Shown: positions 1-7,724, counted from the first letter of the stretch. The stretch is DNA of 16,376 nt from Lachnospiraceae bacterium (GCA_017435025.1 JAFSFU010000219.1:1-16376); one strand, 5' to 3'. Numbers and translations: made by a program. The notes: generated by a model from the sequence alone, not told the origin.

Positions 1-540
1 ATCCGGATCTGTGATCACTTCAAAGCTGTCCTCTTCCTCTGCGAAGTCTTCTGCACCTGCATCAAGAGCCATCATCATTAACTCATCAGCGTCCATCTCG
101 CACTCTTCTTTATCAATAATGATCTGGCCTTTTTTATCAAACATAAAGGAAACGCTGCCCTGTGCGCCTACGTTACCGCCGCCCTTTGTGAATGCGCTTC
201 TAACGTTGGCTGCTGTACGGTTCTTATTGTCTGTCAGAGTCTCAACAATGATAGCAATACCGTTCGGGCCATATCCTTCATAAGTCAACTGCTCGTAGTT
301 TACGGAACCTAAGTCACCTGCAGCTTTCTTGATACCACGTTCGATGGTATCGTTCGGCATATTGTTGGATTTTGCCTTTGCAATAACATCACGAAGCTTG
401 CTGTTGTTAGCCGGATCCGGACCGCCCTCTTTAACAGCTACTGCGATTTCTCTACCGATAACCGTAAAGATTTTACCTTTTGCAGCATCATTCTTCTCTT
501 TTTTATGTTTAATGTTGGCAAACTTGGAATGTCCTGACAT
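1..540 (-). CDS. yebC: YebC/PmpR-family protein, 3' end cut off by the window
   Basis: The minus-strand reading frame starts at ATG 540-538 and is still open at the window edge, so 180 N-terminal residues of a family that is usually about 240 long are visible. The N-terminus [16 protein letters not shown] and the later [27 protein letters not shown] are hallmark blocks of the YebC/PmpR/TACO1 family. Members are cytoplasmic: some have been described as DNA-binding regulators, and more recent work links the family to relief of ribosome stalling during translation. The sequence does not decide between these roles. An AAGGAG site lies 8 bases before the ATG. The gene has its own promoter and is divergent from the peptidase gene at 687. 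The family call is secure; the cellular role is open. Confidence 0.95.
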   Translation of the reverse strand, partial: MSGHSKFANIKHKKEKNDAAKGKIFTVIGREIAVAVKEGGPDPANNSKLRDVIAKAKSNNMPNDTIERGIKKAAGDLGSVNYEQLTYEGYGPNGIAIIVETLTDNKNRTAANVRSAFTKGGGNVGAQGSVSFMFDKKGQIIIDKEECEMDADELMMMALDAGAEDFAEEEDSFEVITDPD

Positions 541-584
541 ATTTTTTGCTCCTTTACTTAATTTATATCTTCACAATCTAACAT

Positions 585-613
585 ATTCTAGCATTATTTT
601 TTTTAATTGGCAA
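585..613 (-). promoter_or_regulatory. Sigma-A promoter of yebC
   Basis: Read on the minus strand, TTGCCA (613-608) and TAGAAT (590-585) are separated by 17 bases, about 45 bases before the yebC start. An A/T-rich tract fills the spacer. The fit to the housekeeping consensus is good but not perfect. The call is by motif only. Confidence 0.7.
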
Positions 614-622
614 GAGCTTTTC

Positions 623-650
623 TTGACACTGTTTTAAGTAATGTTATAAT
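623..650 (+). promoter_or_regulatory. Consensus sigma-A promoter of the S9 peptidase gene
   Basis: A perfect TTGACA (623-628) and a perfect TATAAT (645-650) are separated by 16 bases, and the predicted transcript begins about 30 bases before the ATG at 687. A strong GGAGG ribosome site (675-679) sits 7 bases before that ATG. Its -35 box lies only 9 bases from the -35 box of the divergent yebC promoter, so the two polymerase sites are back to back. A perfect promoter plus a strong ribosome site suggests high basal expression of the peptidase. Confidence 0.85.
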
Positions 651-686
651 AGGAGTATAGAATTATCAAACTATGGAGGCACCACT

Positions 687-2621
687 ATGAAAAAGATTGA
701 AATTAGTACCTTTCTTGATTTCCAGTATGTAAGCAACCCGTCTTTCTCCCCGAACGGCAAATATATTGCTTTTATTGTTTCTACAGCAGATAAGGCAGAT
801 AACGCTTACAAGGGAAACCTTTACGTTTACGATATGGAAGCGAAGAAGGTAGTGAAATTAACAAATGGCGGCGATGCTAAGACTTACGCATGGACAAAAG
901 AGAATACACTTCTCTTCCCGGCAGTAAGAGATAAAGAAGTGAAGAAAGAGATCGAAGCAGGTAAACTTTTAAGCAGCTTCTACGAGATTTCTCCGAACGG
1001 CGGCGAGGCTATGGAAGCTTTCACAGTTGAAGCAAAAGCAACCTCCATCAAAGCTCTTCCGAACGGCAAATATTTACTTTCTGTAAATCAGGACAACTAC
1101 AAAGACACAAGAAAGAAATCTTACGAAGTATTTGATGAACTTCCGTTCACAGGCAACGGTCTCGGATATACAAACGCAATCAGAAACCGTCTTGCAATTT
1201 ATGACCGTGAAACAGGCGAGCTGAACTATATCGTATGCGACTGGACTGAGTGTATGGAAGTTTCCGTACTCGGCGACCTGATCCTTTACAAGGCATTCCC
1301 GTGGAAACAGGCGGTTCGCGGTCTCTATGCAGGTATCTACCTCTATAATATGAAGACAGGCAAGACAACAACTCTCGTTGAGCCGGATACATTAAAGACA
1401 GGTGCGATCGAACTGTTAAATGAAAACGAAGCTCTCGTTGCAGCAGTTGAGACAAACGATATGGGTTGTACAAAATACTGTGAATTCTATAAGATGAATC
1501 TGGCTGATAAGTCTATGACTCATTTTGCAGCTTATGATGCTTCTATCGGCAGCGGTTCCGTTGGTTGTGATGCAAGATACGGCGGCGGCCGCGGTCAGAA
1601 ATTAGTAAATGGTGATTTCTACTTCGTGTCCACAATCGATGATTATGCATTCTTAAAGAAACTGGATAAAGACGGCAATATCTCTGAAAACCTTACAAAA
1701 GGCAACAGCTGCGACAGCTTCGACTACAACGGAGAACACCTGGTAAGCTGTGAGCTTCAGGGCGTGAAACTGGCTGAGCTTTACCTTGACGGTGAGCAGA
1801 TCACAGATTTCAACGGCGCAATCTTAAGCGAACTTTCCGTATCCACTCCGGAACCGCTTACATTCACAGCAACTGACGGTTACGAGATCCACGGTTGGGT
1901 TCTGAAACCGGCTGATTACGAAGAAGGAAAGAACTACCCGGCTATCCTCCATATCCATGGCGGTCCGCGTACAGTCTTCTCCGATTGCTTCCACCACGAG
2001 ATGCAGATGTGGGCAAACGCAGGTTACTTCGTAATGTTCTGTAACCCGAGAGGATCCGATGGTCGCGGCACAGCGTTCGGCGATATCAACGGAATCTACG
2101 GTACAGTTGACTACGTGAACCTGATGGAATTCACAGATAAAGTATTAGAGAAATATCCGATGATCGATGCAAAACGTGTTGGTGTTGCAGGCGGTTCCTA
2201 CGGCGGATTTATGACAAACTGGATCGTTGGTCATACAGACCGTTTCGCAGCAGCTGCTTCCCAGCGTTCCATCTGTAACTGGATCGCATTCGAGCACACA
2301 TCCGATATCGGTCACACATTCCCGTACAGCAACGTTGGCGGCGACACAATCAACAACCTGGAACTCCTTTGGGAGCAGTCCCCGCTTAAGTACGCAGCAA
2401 ACTGCAAGACTCCGATCCTCTTCATCCACTCCGACGAAGACTATCGCTGCTATATGGCAGACGGCTTCGCAATGTTCAGCGCAGTGAAGAGAGCCGGTGT
2501 TCCGACAAAACTTTGCTTATTCCACGGTGAGAACCACGACCTGTCCCGTACAGGTAAACCGTTAAACAGAATCGATCGTATGAAAGAGATTCTGGATTGG
2601 TTAGATACATATCTGAAATAA
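687..2621 (+). CDS. S9-family serine peptidase (prolyl oligopeptidase/acylaminoacyl-peptidase type)
   Basis: This 644-residue protein has the two-part build of family S9. Residues from about 1 to 370 form a beta-propeller of repeated strands (for example SFSPNGKYIAFIVS). Residues from about 380 to 644 form an alpha/beta hydrolase domain. Visible catalytic elements are HIHGGP (oxyanion region), Ser504 in GGSYGG, Asp585 in HSDEDYR and His617 in GENHDLSR, a complete triad in the right order. It most resembles the acylaminoacyl-peptidase/dipeptidyl-peptidase branch. It would cleave short peptides, since the propeller normally excludes folded proteins. There is no signal peptide, so it should be cytoplasmic and serve peptide turnover. 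The start ATG has GGAGG 7 bases upstream. The gene stands alone, between a divergent yebC and a convergent CNNM gene. The exact substrate preference cannot be read from the sequence. Confidence 0.93.
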   Translation: MKKIEISTFLDFQYVSNPSFSPNGKYIAFIVSTADKADNAYKGNLYVYDMEAKKVVKLTNGGDAKTYAWTKENTLLFPAVRDKEVKKEIEAGKLLSSFYEISPNGGEAMEAFTVEAKATSIKALPNGKYLLSVNQDNYKDTRKKSYEVFDELPFTGNGLGYTNAIRNRLAIYDRETGELNYIVCDWTECMEVSVLGDLILYKAFPWKQAVRGLYAGIYLYNMKTGKTTTLVEPDTLKTGAIELLNENEALVAAVETNDMGCTKYCEFYKMNLADKSMTHFAAYDASIGSGSVGCDARYGGGRGQKLVNGDFYFVSTIDDYAFLKKLDKDGNISENLTKGNSCDSFDYNGEHLVSCELQGVKLAELYLDGEQITDFNGAILSELSVSTPEPLTFTATDGYEIHGWVLKPADYEEGKNYPAILHIHGGPRTVFSDCFHHEMQMWANAGYFVMFCNPRGSDGRGTAFGDINGIYGTVDYVNLMEFTDKVLEKYPMIDAKRVGVAGGSYGGFMTNWIVGHTDRFAAAASQRSICNWIAFEHTSDIGHTFPYSNVGGDTINNLELLWEQSPLKYAANCKTPILFIHSDEDYRCYMADGFAMFSAVKRAGVPTKLCLFHGENHDLSRTGKPLNRIDRMKEILDWLDTYLK

Positions 2622-2646
2622 GGGTTAATATTTAACTCAGTAATTA

Positions 2647-2826
2647 TATAACAAAAATCGGTGTACAAAGATAGCTTCGTTTTCGAAGTTCATCCGCGCG
2701 CTTATAAGCAACTGCTCTCGCAACTCGTCCCTTTGGGACTCAAACAAGGCTCCGCAGTTGCAGCTAGCACAGATGAACTTTACGAAAGCCTTGCAATCAT
2801 CTTTGTTACACCGATTTTGTTTTATA
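2647..2826. repeat. 180-bp imperfect palindromic element, candidate MITE-like repeat or structured RNA
   Basis: The left arm (2647 to 2715) and right arm (2754 to 2826) are near reverse complements. Outer blocks pair AATCGGTGTACAAAGAT with ATCTTTGTTACACCGATT. The middle blocks pair AAGTTCATC with GATGAACTT, and the inner blocks pair GCAACTGC (2708-2715) with GCAGTTGC (2754-2761). The centre holds a small hairpin, GTCCC-TTT-GGGAC (2727-2739), on the same symmetry axis near 2734. Local palindromes such as GCTTATAAGC lie inside the left arm. The element is clearly richer in G+C than the AT-rich sequence on both sides, and both ends read TATA. It lies between convergent genes and carries no credible protein gene. 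Because TTTTGTTTTA closes the right arm, it could also end transcription from the peptidase. Its nature as a dispersed repeat is inference, as only one copy is visible. Confidence 0.7.
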
Positions 2827-3040
2827 ATACTGAATCAAATATATCCCGAGTATATATACAAATTTTTCATGTTACTCTATACCCAATTATAAGATATTTG
2901 GCTGTTTTGAACTGTTTTTGGTCTTGTTTTTTCCATATGGGGAAAAATAATTTCAAATATACTCGTATAATAGGTTTATAGTATATTTTAAAGCGGTTCT
3001 TTTGTATATATACTTCTTGTATAATTGTTGGATTATAAAG
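2827..3040. other. AT-rich intergenic stretch with no recognised gene
   Basis: This stretch between the palindromic element and the CNNM terminator is strongly AT-rich. It holds isolated TATAAT-like hexamers (2966-2971, 3020-3025) without convincing -35 partners. It also holds a short hairpin, TTTTTTCC-ATAT-GGGGAAAAA (2927-2947), and a separated 9-bp inverted pair, CGAGTATAT (2847-2855) and ATATACTCG (2957-2965). I see no coding potential or known RNA family here. Confidence 0.6.
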
Positions 3041-3083
3041 AGAAAAATTGAGGAAGCACAAATTAATTGTGTACTTCCTCAAT
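3041..3083 (-). terminator. Rho-independent terminator of the CNNM gene
   Basis: On the minus strand, 12 bases past the CNNM stop codon, ATTGAGGAAG (3083-3067 arm) and CTTCCTCAAT (3061-3047 arm) form a stem with a two-base bulge and an AT-rich loop. TTTTTCTCTTT follows directly. This is a textbook intrinsic terminator in the direction of the CNNM gene. Confidence 0.88.
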
Positions 3084-3095
3084 GAAATATCAACC

Positions 3096-4457
3096 TTACT
3101 CAACGGTCTCAGTCTCACGCGCTTCAACTGCAACGCGCTTCGCATCCACCAGTTTGATTGTTCTATTTTCAACTTTTACAATACTGAACTCATAGCCGCC
3201 GAACTGAATGGTTGTCCGTTCATTCTCCTTCGGAAGATGTCCCAGCCTGGAAGTGAGGAATCCGTTGAGGGTATCGAAATTCTCCTTATCCTGCTCCTCA
3301 AATTCAATCTCCAAAGTATCCTCCAGGTCTACCAGCAGAGAAGTTCCTGCCAGCTGGAATGTATCATTTCCCGCAGAAACAATATCTTCCTCTTCCTCAT
3401 CATACTCGTCCATGATATTTCCGACAATCTCTTCCAGAATATCTTCCATTGTCACAATTCCGGCGGTCTGACCATACTCGTCAACAACCACTTCCATATG
3501 AATCTTTCCGGACTGCATCTCCTTGAACAGCGCATTGATGTTTTTATGCTCTGGTGTAAAATGTGCCTCGCGAAGCAGTCCTTCGATCTTTCCGATCGGA
3601 TGAGACAAATATTCACGAACCTCTGCAAAAAACAGCACATCTCTCATATGAAGAATACCGATGATATTATCAATATCTTCCTCATAGACCGGAAGACGGG
3701 AATTAATGGAATCTTTTACAATAAAATCCATCGCTTCTTTCAAAGTCATGGTTCCATCCAGTGCAACGATATTCAGACGGTGCGTCATAATATCCGCCGC
3801 CACCTTATCGTCGAATTCAAAGATATTGGTGATCATCTCGGCCTCACTTGCCTCAAGAACACCCTGATCATGACCCTCATTGACCATATACATGATATCT
3901 TCTTCCGTTACCTTATCATCTTTCGCATGGGTATCGATTCCAACCATGATCAAAATCAGATGGGAAGTAAACTCCATCAGCGCTGTGAACGGCGCAAACA
4001 TCTTCATCAGCACTTCCACCCAGGAAAGAGTCCTGTAACAAAAACGTATCGGGCTTTTCAGAGCCAGCCATTTGGGGATAATGATACCAAAGCAAACCAA
4101 AAGCAATGCAAGGCTCACAAGTCCCAAAACATAGGACATTACATTGACTGCAATGACCGGAAGATTCGGAATCTTCACAAGCAGCTTTTCACAGATTTCC
4201 ACAGCCCATGGAAGCGTTACACTGCCCATGACCAGGCTGAAGATCATTGTGATCAGCTGATTGGTCCGAACAAACCGATGCGGGTTCTCCTGGATATGTA
4301 AAAGACGTTCCGCCTTCTTATTTCCTTCATCGCGCTCATCTTCCAGCATGCTGGTGTTCAGCGCCTGAACTGCCGCTCCAAAACCATAAATCAGATAGTA
4401 AACGATAAATGCTGCTCCTAAAAGCAAAATCCCTATACACGAACTGCCATCGTCCAT
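3096..4457 (-). CDS. CNNM/CorC-family membrane transporter-like protein (DUF21 + CBS pair + CorC/HlyC domain)
   Basis: The protein has 453 residues and the family's standard domain order. Residues 1-180 form the DUF21 (CNNM) membrane domain, with hydrophobic segments at about 8-30, 66-84, 100-127 and 155-173. A CBS pair follows (about 215-345), with SRLPVYEEDIDNIIGILHMRD in the first CBS and VVVDEYGQTAGIVTMEDILEEIVG in the second. An acidic linker (DEYDEEEED) and a C-terminal CorC/HlyC transporter-associated domain (about 360-440) complete it. Relatives include magnesium/cobalt efflux CorC, YhdP/MpfA-type Mg2+ exporters and proteins annotated as hemolysin C. Mg2+ efflux gated by nucleotide binding to the CBS pair is the best guess. 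ATG 4457 is preceded by AAGGAG with a long spacing of about 14 bases, so the start is less certain than the family. It follows mazF but has its own promoter and terminator. Confidence 0.9.
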   Translation of the reverse strand: MDDGSSCIGILLLGAAFIVYYLIYGFGAAVQALNTSMLEDERDEGNKKAERLLHIQENPHRFVRTNQLITMIFSLVMGSVTLPWAVEICEKLLVKIPNLPVIAVNVMSYVLGLVSLALLLVCFGIIIPKWLALKSPIRFCYRTLSWVEVLMKMFAPFTALMEFTSHLILIMVGIDTHAKDDKVTEEDIMYMVNEGHDQGVLEASEAEMITNIFEFDDKVAADIMTHRLNIVALDGTMTLKEAMDFIVKDSINSRLPVYEEDIDNIIGILHMRDVLFFAEVREYLSHPIGKIEGLLREAHFTPEHKNINALFKEMQSGKIHMEVVVDEYGQTAGIVTMEDILEEIVGNIMDEYDEEEEDIVSAGNDTFQLAGTSLLVDLEDTLEIEFEEQDKENFDTLNGFLTSRLGHLPKENERTTIQFGGYEFSIVKVENRTIKLVDAKRVAVEARETETVE

Positions 4458-4506
4458 TGTAAAACTTAAATCTCCTTTTCTTAGCGTATTTTAACACAAC
4501 GGTCTA

Positions 4507-4535
4507 ATCATACCATTCTTCCAATATTTCGTCAA
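4507..4535 (-). promoter_or_regulatory. Sigma-A promoter of the CNNM gene
   Basis: On the minus strand, TTGACG (4535-4530) and TATGAT (4512-4507) are spaced by 17 bases, about 50 bases before the CNNM start. The -35 box overlaps the mazF stop codon (4534-4532). The CNNM gene can therefore be transcribed apart from the rex operon, although read-through is also possible because no strong terminator separates them. Confidence 0.7.
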
Positions 4536-4876
4536 CACAGTTCCAGACTGATTCTCAATGCTTCATTCACTTTTTCCTGCAAAGTGCTGTCTATGTGACA
4601 AATTTTTTCCCGCAGTCTCTGTTTATCTATGGTGCGCAGCTGTTCCAAAAGAATCACAGAATCTTTCACCATGTCACACTGCCTTGCACTCAGTTCCACA
4701 TGAGTCGGCAGCTTCGCCTTATTCATCTTTGATGTGATCGCTGCACAGATCACAGTAGGGCTATGCTTGTTTCCCACATCATTCTGTATAATAAGAACCG
4801 GCCGTATTCCTCCCTGCTCGGAGCCTACGACCGGACGTAAATCTGCATAATAAACATCTCCGCGTCGGATAATCAA
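4532..4876 (-). CDS. mazF: MazF/EndoA-family mRNA interferase (toxin), no MazE gene next to it
   Basis: This is a 114-residue cytoplasmic endoribonuclease of the PemK/MazF family, closest in pattern to Bacillus Endo[39 protein letters not shown] and [11 protein letters not shown] chose the TTG start at 4876-4874. A GGAG sits 9 bases upstream, and the start gives the usual beginning MIIRRGDV. It also places Arg25 and Thr48 at the positions known as the EndoA catalytic residues. A GTG at 4891 would add five residues. In Bacillus the order is alr - mazE - mazF. Here the 141 bases between alr and mazF hold no open frame able to encode MazE. The enzyme would cleave mRNA at a short specific sequence. 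How it is restrained in this genome is unknown; an antitoxin elsewhere is possible. Confidence 0.92.
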   Translation of the reverse strand: MIIRRGDVYYADLRPVVGSEQGGIRPVLIIQNDVGNKHSPTVICAAITSKMNKAKLPTHVELSARQCDMVKDSVILLEQLRTIDKQRLREKICHIDSTLQEKVNEALRISLELC

Positions 4877-5017
4877 AAAATCACACTCCACATTCGATTT
4901 CAGGAATCACCTTCCCGTACCGATAGTATTGACATTCTACGATTACCTTATGCAAAGACAAGGGAATTTGCTTCTTCTAAGTCATTCCCGTTGCAGGATA
5001 TTCACTTTGTTACCTGA
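4877..5017 (-). other. alr-mazF spacer with weak hairpin and weak promoter candidate, no antitoxin gene
   Basis: On the minus strand GGGAAT (4989-4984) and ATTCCC (4967-4962) can pair around a 16-base loop, followed by TTGTCTTT. This is a weak terminator or attenuator candidate after alr. Further on, TTGTCT and TAGAAT are spaced by 16 bases and could form a modest promoter for mazF. Minus-strand starts in this gap meet stops within a few codons (for example ATG ACT TAG), so no MazE-sized protein is encoded. Confidence 0.45.
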
Positions 5018-6196
5018 TCAAACACCTTCATACATGCCGTCTTCACAGACCATCGTTCCGGTCGCCCGTCCGCTATGAACAAACAAACGAGGCACACGCT
5101 TTCCGATAACACATGGAATCTCATAATGGAATCCGCCACAAGCCTCAGCCAGCTCTTCCATTGTAATCTCTTCGTCACCGTCACGGCCCAAAAGAGTCAC
5201 TTCATCCCATTCTTCCACGTCATCCACATCCGTCAGATCGATCATCAGCTGATCCATGCAGACTCTTCCAAGGATCGGAACCTTCTTTCCCTTTACGATA
5301 ACATGGCCTTTTCCGGACATGTTGCGCGGATAGCCGTCTCCATAACCGATACATACCGTACCGATCCTTGTGGTCCGCTCGGTCTTAAAGGTACCGCCGT
5401 AACTGACCTCAATTCCCGGACCGATTTCTTTGATATAAGTGATAAAACTGATCAGCTCCATTACCGGTTTCAGCGGTACTAAATCTTTTTCAACCTCTTC
5501 AGACGGGTACAGACCGTAAATCGTAATTCCTGCACGAACAGCGTCCATGTTTGCTTCCTTTATATCCACAATCCCTGCACTGTTGGAACAGTGGCAGAGC
5601 GGAATCTCAATGCCTCTTGCCTTCAGCATGTCAATAAACATCCGGAATTTTCGGAGCTGTTCCATGGTAGACGTTTTGTCTGTTTCGTCTGCTCTGGCAA
5701 AATGTGTGAAAATGCCTTCTATCTCGATGCCCGGAAGTGATGCGATCTCCTTTACAATATCCGCATCTGCCTCCGTCGGCATCAAACCGATACGGCTCAT
5801 ACCGGTATCTACAGCAATATGGATACCGGCTTTCTTTCCGGCTTCCACAGCCAGATCCGACAGTCGTTTGCAGCTGTCAAGTTTGAACATCGCCGGACAT
5901 ATCTCTTCCTCGATCAATCGCTCATAAAGACTGTGCGGTGTTACTCCCAAAACCAGAATTCCCTTTGTGATTCCATGTTTTCGAAGCTGAAACCCTTCCT
6001 CCGCAGTTGCTACTGCGAAACCGATCACATACGGATCGATCGTCTTTGCGATCGGCACCGCACCGTGGCCATATCCATCTGCCTTGACCACACCGATCAT
6101 CTTTGTGCCGTCTGTCAGATTTTTCTGCATAGCTCTCATATTCTCTTCCACGCGATCCAGATGAATCTTCGCATAAACCCGATCAAATCGCTTCAT
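5018..6196 (-). CDS. alr: Alanine racemase
   Basis: This 392-residue PLP enzyme interconverts L- and D-alanine in the cytosol, supplying D-alanine for peptidoglycan. The N-terminal barrel carries the PLP lysine, Lys38, in VVKADGYGHGA. The second catalytic base is Tyr266 in EVSYGGTF. Other family blocks are DTGMSRIG, HCSNSAGI, IGYGDGYPR and RVCMDQLMIDL. I place the start at ATG 6196, with GGGGAGG 6 bases upstream, giving MKRFDRVYAKIHLD; an upstream in-frame extension to 6298 lies inside nnr and looks spurious. The start overlaps the end of nnr by 14 bases, which suggests translational coupling. The C-terminus runs about 15 residues beyond the usual KRVPR ending, with no obvious domain. It belongs to the rex-acpS-nnr-alr-mazF operon. 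Confidence 0.96.
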   Translation of the reverse strand: MKRFDRVYAKIHLDRVEENMRAMQKNLTDGTKMIGVVKADGYGHGAVPIAKTIDPYVIGFAVATAEEGFQLRKHGITKGILVLGVTPHSLYERLIEEEICPAMFKLDSCKRLSDLAVEAGKKAGIHIAVDTGMSRIGLMPTEADADIVKEIASLPGIEIEGIFTHFARADETDKTSTMEQLRKFRMFIDMLKARGIEIPLCHCSNSAGIVDIKEANMDAVRAGITIYGLYPSEEVEKDLVPLKPVMELISFITYIKEIGPGIEVSYGGTFKTERTTRIGTVCIGYGDGYPRNMSGKGHVIVKGKKVPILGRVCMDQLMIDLTDVDDVEEWDEVTLLGRDGDEEITMEELAEACGGFHYEIPCVIGKRVPRLFVHSGRATGTMVCEDGMYEGV

Positions 6197-7724
6197 TGAT
6201 AACCTCCCCGAGACAATCTGCCAGCTCTGATGCCAGCACAGAATGTACTCCGAACTTTTTCGCAGCGCACTCTCCTGCAAGCCCATGGACATAAACACCC
6301 ATGGAAGCTGCCTCGCACTCTTCCATACCCAGTCCGATCAGACCTGCGATCACACCGCAGAGCACATCTCCGGAGCCGCCTTTAGCCATAGCCGGAGATC
6401 CACTGGTATTTACAAATATCTTTCCATCTTTGCGCGCTACCACTGTCGCAGCATCTTTCAGAACACAGGTGAGACCATACTGCTCCGAAACTGTTTTTGC
6501 TGCTGCGATCAGATTCTCTTTTATTTCATCTATCGAAATTCCCGTCAATCTGGAACATTCCGCCAGATGAGGGGTTAAAATAATATTCTCTGTAAAATAG
6601 TTTTTCAGATACGGATATCTCGCTGTAAGATTGATGGCATCTGCATCAAGCACGATCGGTACATATGCATCACTGAGCACGCTCTCCACTAACAGGCGTG
6701 CATACTCGTCGGTTCCGATTCCCGGTCCCAGAACGATCGCATCTGCCCATTTCATCTGATCGATCACATACTCCCGGAATTCTTCCGGGCACTGCACTGC
6801 CCATTCCGTATCATAAGTGGAAAGGATCGCCTCCGGGATCTTATCCTGGATCATCAGACGATTCTCCTCCACCGTCATCACTTTTACCAGTCCGGCACCG
6901 GTACGGTAAGCCGCCTTTGCAGCAAAGAATGCCGCTCCGGCCATATTTTTTGCCCCGGCGATCACCAGAATCTTACCATAAGTGCCTTTGTGAGAACACG
7001 CCTGACGTTTTGGAATCAACGCCAGATCATCTCCTGTGTGTGCCAAAACGTGGTCAGCCGCCACGTCCGCTTCTTCCGGTACAAATCCGATATCTGAGAC
7101 GATCACTCGGCCACTGTACTCGCGACCCGGAAACAATATATGGCCTAACTTCAGTTCCCCAAATGTCACCGTTACATCTGCATTTACCGCACATCCCATC
7201 ACAGCACCGGTCTCTGAACTGATTCCGGACGGAATATCCACAGAAACAACAGCCGAACCAACCTGCTCATTCATCAATTGAATCAGAGATGCATAAGCTC
7301 CCTCCACCTGTCTTGTCAAACCAATGCCGAACAATGCATCAATGATCAAGTCACAGGTCCCCGGAATAAAATCATCCAGGGAACAAATCTGAATTTCCAG
7401 TTTTCTGGCAATCTCCAGCTGAACCACCAGTTCCTGGCTCATTCGACCGTCCATTTTTGGTAGGACAACGGTAACATGAACCCCGTGCAGATGCAGCATA
7501 CGGACAACAGCAACACCATCGGCTCCGTTATTGCCCATTCCGCAAACAGCCCAGACATTTCCTTTTAAACTTCCATCGTTAGAGCGCTCTCTCAGTATCT
7601 TTTCAGCCTCCTGGGCCACAGAAAAAGCCGCCCGTTCCATCAGAACAAGAGACGGAATCCCATAATCTTCAATCGTCCGTCTGTCAATTTCTTTCATTTC
7701 CCGTCCATTTACCAGATATCTCAT
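6183..7724 (-). CDS. nnr: Bifunctional NAD(P)HX epimerase / ADP-dependent NAD(P)HX dehydratase
   Basis: This 513-residue protein repairs hydrated NADH and NADPH. The N-terminal YjeF_N (NnrE) half, residues 1-225, epimerises the R form to the S form. It shows CGMGNNGADG (61-70), IDALFGIGL (129-137) and VDIPSG (162-167). The C-terminal NnrD half, residues about 235-513, is ribokinase-like and dehydrates S-NAD(P)HX using ADP. It shows KGTYGKILVIAG, LGPGIG (332-337), LDADAIN and AKGGSGD (447-453), with the catalytic Asp453. The epimerase motif reads NNGADG rather than the common NNGGDG. The start ATG (7724-7722) shares one base with the acpS stop (TAATG), and the end overlaps alr by 14 bases. Placement in an operon headed by the NADH sensor Rex fits a role in keeping the nicotinamide pool clean. 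Confidence 0.95.
   Translation of the reverse strand: MRYLVNGREMKEIDRRTIEDYGIPSLVLMERAAFSVAQEAEKILRERSNDGSLKGNVWAVCGMGNNGADGVAVVRMLHLHGVHVTVVLPKMDGRMSQELVVQLEIARKLEIQICSLDDFIPGTCDLIIDALFGIGLTRQVEGAYASLIQLMNEQVGSAVVSVDIPSGISSETGAVMGCAVNADVTVTFGELKLGHILFPGREYSGRVIVSDIGFVPEEADVAADHVLAHTGDDLALIPKRQACSHKGTYGKILVIAGAKNMAGAAFFAAKAAYRTGAGLVKVMTVEENRLMIQDKIPEAILSTYDTEWAVQCPEEFREYVIDQMKWADAIVLGPGIGTDEYARLLVESVLSDAYVPIVLDADAINLTARYPYLKNYFTENIILTPHLAECSRLTGISIDEIKENLIAAAKTVSEQYGLTCVLKDAATVVARKDGKIFVNTSGSPAMAKGGSGDVLCGVIAGLIGLGMEECEAASMGVYVHGLAGECAAKKFGVHSVLASELADCLGEVINEAI

Noticed and set aside
2927..2947. Hairpin TTTTTTCC-ATAT-GGGGAAAAA as terminator of the S9 peptidase
   Set aside because: The T-run comes before the stem and an A-run follows on both strands, so it lacks the 3' U-tract of an intrinsic terminator.
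2661..2981. Open frame of 106 codons running through the palindromic element
   Set aside because: It crosses a large inverted repeat and then AT-rich sequence, has no ribosome site and no protein-like pattern, and is best explained by chance.
2966..3025. TATAAT hexamers at 2966-2971 and 3020-3025 as promoters
   Set aside because: Neither has a credible -35 at 16-18 bases. They would transcribe toward the end of a convergent gene, and the region is AT-rich enough for chance matches.
2867..3172. Minus-strand open frame of 101 codons overlapping the CNNM end
   Set aside because: It starts inside the CNNM coding region, runs through its terminator, and has lysine/isoleucine-rich AT-driven composition with no domain.
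3048..4301. Long plus-strand open frame (417 codons) antisense to the CNNM gene
   Set aside because: The opposite strand encodes a full CNNM/CBS/CorC protein with all domains. The plus-strand translation shows no recognisable domain, starts inside the terminator hairpin and has no ribosome site.
6197..6298. Upstream extension of alanine racemase
   Set aside because: The extra 34 residues overlap nnr in another frame. ATG 6196 has a near-perfect GGGGAGG and gives the normal N-terminus.
6698..7222. Plus-strand open frame of 174 codons antisense to nnr
   Set aside because: It is proline/serine-rich from the mirror of codon bias, has no domain, and the nnr reading is fully supported.
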